This document shows positions 60,850-64,000 of a stretch of 64,000 nt of DNA, piece by piece. The translations under genes were made by a program, and so were the position numbers. Below the pieces are notes generated by a model, which saw only the letters and a program-made list of their open reading frames with translations, searched no databases and had not been told where the DNA came from. Origin of the DNA: Gordonibacter urolithinfaciens (GTDB taxonomy: Bacteria; Actinomycetota; Coriobacteriia; Coriobacteriales; Eggerthellaceae); NCBI RefSeq assembly GCF_900199375.1, contig NZ_LT900217.1:1426001-1490000 (forward strand). Direction: 5' to 3'. Numbering within the stretch: the first letter of the stretch is position 1; each line of letters starts with the position of its first letter.

Positions 60850-61541
60850 AGCGATCCCTCGTTCTCTCGGTTAACGGTACGGAGCGGCGTGCGCTTGCCG
60901 CAGAGGTTGGAGGCCGACGGGGCGGAGGCGCGCCGCGAGCGCCCGGTGGCGAAGCAGCCGGCGGCCCCGCAGGCGCAGGCGAGCGCGAGCACGCCTGCGC
61001 CTGCGGACGGCAAAGGAATGCCGGCGCGCTCGTCGGCCGACTCCCCCGCTGCGGCGCTCGCGGTGGACTCGGCGGCCGCGAGCGCCTGCGCATCGCGCTT
61101 CGCCATCCAAGCTCCCAGTCCCTGAACCGCACCGCTCGCTGAAAAAGCAGGGCCGCCGCTCTCCCCGCCTTCGGCCTCGGCCGGATCGGCTGCTTCGCCG
61201 ACGGCGGGGACATCGCCCGCGGGGGCGTCCCCTTCGGCGCCGTCCGCAGTCTCGCCCCCGTCTGGCACTGCAGTCCCAGCCACGCCGCCATCAACACCGA
61301 CCGTCGCAGCAACACCCTCGCCCGCCGGCGCCTCCCCGCCGGCGCCGTCGGCGCCTCCCGCGATGCAGCCCGACTCAGATCCGGCGCTCGACGCCTCGCC
61401 ACCTGCCGATGAACCTGCCGCACCCGGCCCCGGCGCGCTTGCCCAGGCCGATGCAGTGCACAGCGTCGCAAGGCACCCGGCCAGCAAGCATACCGCCAGC
61501 CAAAGCACCACCGAGCGCGCTTTCCTCATCGAATTCGCCAT
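60840..61541 (-). CDS. exported Gly/Ala-rich protein with C-terminal sorting-like end
   Basis: A 233-residue protein. A signal peptide lies at 1-35 (RSVVLWLAVCLLAGCLATLCTASAWAS). The body is Gly/Ala/Glu-rich and acidic with no recognisable domain. Near the end, ERAGIPLPSAGAGVLALACACGAAGCFATGRSRRAS is a short hydrophobic stretch followed by RSRR, reminiscent of a cell-wall sorting signal, though a clear LPxTG is missing (IPLPSAG). ATG 61541 follows AAAGG. It precedes the KDA-repeat gene and follows a small HTH gene on the same strand. Confidence 0.6.
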   Translation of the reverse strand: MANSMRKARSVVLWLAVCLLAGCLATLCTASAWASAPGPGAAGSSAGGEASSAGSESGCIAGGADGAGGEAPAGEGVAATVGVDGGVAGTAVPDGGETADGAEGDAPAGDVPAVGEAADPAEAEGGESGGPAFSASGAVQGLGAWMAKRDAQALAAAESTASAAAGESADERAGIPLPSAGAGVLALACACGAAGCFATGRSRRASAPSASNLCGKRTPLRTVNRENEGSLCL

Positions 61542-61600
61542 CCTCGCCTTTCTTCTGCGCATGGGACCGCGTGCGACCCATCCGCTTCAACACGCCAAAA

Positions 61601-61627
61601 GCGGGGCCGCCTGAAAAGCGGCCCCGC
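61601..61627 (-). terminator. terminator after small HTH gene
   Basis: GCGGGGCCGC (61601-61610) pairs perfectly with GCGGCCCCGC (61618-61627). TTTTGGCG follows on the minus strand. Confidence 0.75.
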
Positions 61628-61639
61628 ATCCGGCCCATC

Positions 61640-61942
61640 TCATCGAATCGTTTCCAACTTGCGCGCTTCGCGAAGCAGCAATCTTCCCCTCGATGTCAGC
61701 GCGTAGCCGTTCGCCAGTTGTCCCCCGTCTTCCGCATAACGGGGCGTGGACGCCACCAAACCCTCTTCCTCCAGGCGCATGCTTAGAAAACGCACCTGCT
61801 GGATACTCAGCCCCAACCCGCGGGCCATCTGCCTATACGAGAGCGGCGCGACGTGGCTGCGGGCACGCGATGTTTCCTCGCGAATGAACATCAGCATCCT
61901 GAGCGCGTTCTCCCGGATGACCTTGTCGCTCGTTCTGGACAT
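61640..61942 (-). CDS. small winged-helix regulator
   Basis: A 100-residue protein that is one winged-helix domain: helix RENALRMLMFIREET, HTH helices LSYRQMARGLGLSIQQVRFLSMRLEEEGLV, then a wing (ASTPRYAEDGGQLANGYALTSRGRLLLREA). MarR/PadR-like in pattern, without extra dimer helices. It lies 11 bases after the surface-protein gene and may regulate the envelope locus. A good terminator follows it. Confidence 0.72.
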   Translation of the reverse strand: MSRTSDKVIRENALRMLMFIREETSRARSHVAPLSYRQMARGLGLSIQQVRFLSMRLEEEGLVASTPRYAEDGGQLANGYALTSRGRLLLREARKLETIR

Positions 61943-61953
61943 GGCATTCTACC

Positions 61954-64000
61954 TCAGCTTTCCTCCAAGTCTCCCGTTCTTCTGCGGCGACGCGACCATG
62001 CGGCCGCTCCCAGCACAGCCGCGGCCGCCAAAGCCGCAAAACCTACGGTTACCGCAACGGAAATTAGGGGATCCCCCGTCTTCGTAACCGTTGACCCACC
62101 CAAAGCACTCCATGGCGAGGCTGCTCCGGAACCCGTACCCGAGCTGCCTCCCTCTCCCGTGCCGCCGGGGTCGTCCGGCGTGGGCGCAGGTGTCGGAGCC
62201 GCTTTGAACGAAACGGCGAGCGTATGGTCGCCGCGCACGTCCAAGAACGCGTAGCTTGCGCGCGACCAGGCTAGGCGTGCCCCGTCCACCGTTACAGCCC
62301 CCACTGCGTAGCCCTCGTCGGGATAGAAGTAGAACGTCTGGCTCGCACCATGGGCAACCTCCACCGCATTGCTGGGCGACACGCGCCCGTGGCCGCCATC
62401 CACCGTTGCCGTGATCGTATGCAGCGTAACGGGCGGGTCGGGTTCCTCCACGGGAGCGAACTCGGCGTGCAGCCCATGGGCGGCCTCGACGTTCGCCAAC
62501 ATGAAGGTCATGTTCTGCACCTGGGAAGTCACATCGGCATCGTCCAAGGTCACGCGCGAGAGCTTGTAGCCCTCGTCGGACTCGAGCGCGAACAGGACCT
62601 CCTGCCCGCGCACCACGTCCAAGCGTCCGGACGGCGTGACCGAGCCGCCCTCCGAGGCCGTGGCCGTCACCGGGAACGTGTCGGGCAGCACCGGGTCGGG
62701 ATCGCCGGAGGCGCGCAGGCGGAACGTGGCGTGCAGCGTCGTGTCCGCCGCCACGTCGTACATCGTGTAGGTGCCGTCGACGGGCGTGACCGTGCGCCCG
62801 CCCGCCTCCACCTTGTCGAGCACGTAGCCTTCCTCGGGGAAGAACGCGAACGTCTGGCAGCCGCCCGCCCGCACCGGCACGTCGCCCGACGGCGACACCC
62901 GGCCCCCAGCGGAGGACGTGGCCCGCACGGTAAAGGGCGCCGCAGGACCGGGTTCCTCCGCATCGGCTGCGAACACGGCTCTCACCTGCGTGTCGGCACG
63001 CACGTTCTCCAAGGCGAGCACGCCTCCCGAAAGCCGGCCCGTTGCATCCTGCCCGTCCACGGTGAGAGCAGCCAGGTGCCAACCCGTATCGGCCCGCACC
63101 GTGAACGACGCCCCGCCGCCGCTGGGCACCCGCACGGCCCCTGCAGGCGAGATCATGCCGCTGCCCTCCGCACTCGCCGACACCTCGTGCACCGGCACCG
63201 GCGAGGGAGCGGGCTCGCCGTCCGCGAGCCTCTTGAAGCGGACGCTCACCTGGGCATCCTCGGCCAGATTGTCTACCGTGAAGCAGTACGCGCTCTGCGG
63301 CAGCACCGCGCTCAGGGATCGCAGCGTGGGCGCCACCACCGCGTGCGCCGGCACGGGCTGGCCGTTCACCAGCACGGCGTCCAGGCCGAAACCGGGCTCC
63401 GGATATGCGTAGAACGTCTGCGACGAGCCTGCCACCAGGCGCAGCGAGCCCGAGGGCGACACGGTGCCACCCTCGCCGCTGTCGGACGTCACCTCCACGG
63501 CCACCTCGACGCTCACCAGGGTATCGTCCGGCAGCAAATGCTTTCGCTCCTTGAACGTGACCTCCACGCGCGCGTCCTTCGCCACGTCCGCCAAGCGGAA
63601 CGAGAAGCCCCCGGACTGCACCACAGCGCCGTCCACCAGCACCTCGTCCACCTCGTAGCCCTCGTCGGGCAGCAGGGCGAACAGCACCGAGCCGCCCTCG
63701 ATCACCCGAACCTCCCCCGACGGAGACACGGTGCCGTGCGCGGCCGCCTGCGCCGTGACCGTGTAGGCGCCTGGCTGGGGCCGCGGCACGGAGCCTGCAT
63801 CGGAGAACGCGACGGAAAGCTCGGTGTCGGCCTGTATGTCGAACAGGGTGTAGCTGGAGCCGTTGAACGCGAACTCGCGCCCGTCAATGGAAAGCGCGCT
63901 GACCTGCTTGCCCTGTTCGGGGAAGAAGGAGAACGTCTGCGCCGAACCGCGCGGCACCAGCACCCCTCCTGCTGGGCTCACTGCGCCGCCCGCGCCTGCG
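61954..64000 (-). CDS. repeat-containing cell-wall surface protein, partial (5' end outside window)
   Basis: At least 680 codons; the frame stays open through position 64000, so the N-terminus is missing. It is built from at least seven repeats of about 75-95 residues, each with (V/I)SPSG-x-V, then an F(Y/F)xxPexGY-x(6)-VDG-like core and DVxxDTxLxVxF; this resembles the listeria/bacterial-repeat (beta-grasp) modules of surface adhesins. The end is a Pro/Gly/Ser linker, then TVTKTGDP, a hydrophobic segment and RRRRR, a variant sortase signal. It would be anchored in the cell wall and face the host. Confidence 0.82.
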   Translation of the reverse strand, partial: AGAGGAVSPAGGVLVPRGSAQTFSFFPEQGKQVSALSIDGREFAFNGSSYTLFDIQADTELSVAFSDAGSVPRPQPGAYTVTAQAAAHGTVSPSGEVRVIEGGSVLFALLPDEGYEVDEVLVDGAVVQSGGFSFRLADVAKDARVEVTFKERKHLLPDDTLVSVEVAVEVTSDSGEGGTVSPSGSLRLVAGSSQTFYAYPEPGFGLDAVLVNGQPVPAHAVVAPTLRSLSAVLPQSAYCFTVDNLAEDAQVSVRFKRLADGEPAPSPVPVHEVSASAEGSGMISPAGAVRVPSGGGASFTVRADTGWHLAALTVDGQDATGRLSGGVLALENVRADTQVRAVFAADAEEPGPAAPFTVRATSSAGGRVSPSGDVPVRAGGCQTFAFFPEEGYVLDKVEAGGRTVTPVDGTYTMYDVAADTTLHATFRLRASGDPDPVLPDTFPVTATASEGGSVTPSGRLDVVRGQEVLFALESDEGYKLSRVTLDDADVTSQVQNMTFMLANVEAAHGLHAEFAPVEEPDPPVTLHTITATVDGGHGRVSPSNAVEVAHGASQTFYFYPDEGYAVGAVTVDGARLAWSRASYAFLDVRGDHTLAVSFKAAPTPAPTPDDPGGTGEGGSSGTGSGAASPWSALGGSTVTKTGDPLISVAVTVGFAALAAAAVLGAAAWSRRRRRTGDLEES

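Noticed and set aside
1-64000. tRNA, rRNA, riboswitch or insertion-sequence features
   Set aside because: I looked for conserved tRNA arms, known riboswitch cores and transposase motifs and saw none; a covariance-model scan was not possible.

Overview
The window looks like chromosomal DNA from a GC-rich anaerobic actinobacterium of the Coriobacteriia, most like Eggerthella or a close relative. This is inferred from gene content: Tat-exported respiratory flavoproteins and molybdopterin enzymes, membrane-bound LuxR regulators, scattered molybdenum-cofactor genes, cytochrome bd beside anaerobic reductases, and an Asp23-type envelope operon. No rRNA, tRNA, CRISPR array, transposase or phage gene was seen.

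Layout. 0-5 kb: an RND/MMPL transporter and a repetitive secreted partner, divergent from a TetR regulator. 5-7.4 kb: moaE and a moeA-like gene. 7.6-9.5 kb: an AmaP/DUF2273/Asp23 envelope operon. 9.6-15 kb: a DUF2974 hydrolase-like gene, DUF6323 and DUF6179 genes, a Fic enzyme behind a repeat-rich upstream region, a zinc ribbon and a GNAT fusion. 15-26 kb: purL, purC and purB interleaved with a two-component system and two unknown membrane or exported proteins. 26-36 kb: a MOSC protein, a TrkA pair, a wall-hydrolase-like protein, a PspC protein, CNNM/CorC and hemolysin III membrane proteins, and a PH-domain pair. 36-44 kb: YqeY, then a respiratory operon with catalytic Mo subunit, Fe-S subunit, TorD chaperone, haem-c-type sensor kinase and response regulator. 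44-51 kb: a DUF4190-type protein, cydAB, and a membrane LuxR regulator divergent from a Tat-exported FAD reductase. 51-57 kb: hypF-hypC-hypD downstream of a glucose-6-phosphate isomerase. 57-64 kb: a Tat-exported rubrerythrin, a Phd-like small protein, and an envelope locus ending in a sortase-type repeat surface protein cut by the window edge.

How the genes fit together. Several parts serve anaerobic respiration: Moco synthesis (moaE, moeA), a Mo reductase with its chaperone and private redox-type sensor, a flavin reductase with its regulator, and NiFe-hydrogenase maturation. Cytochrome bd and exported rubrerythrin suggest oxygen defence. Three exported redox proteins share the same Tat-plus-lipobox leader (SRR...LAGCAP), so they are probably lipid-anchored outside the membrane.

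The most unusual feature is a scattered family of palindromes built on the ParB-site sequence TGTTTCACGTGAAACA. Intact or near-intact copies lie between genes near 5.2, 5.8 and 35.9 kb. Others sit inside hypD and hypF, where they coincide with family-atypical, low-complexity peptide insertions. They may be true parS sites or a parS-derived repeat that has entered coding sequence.
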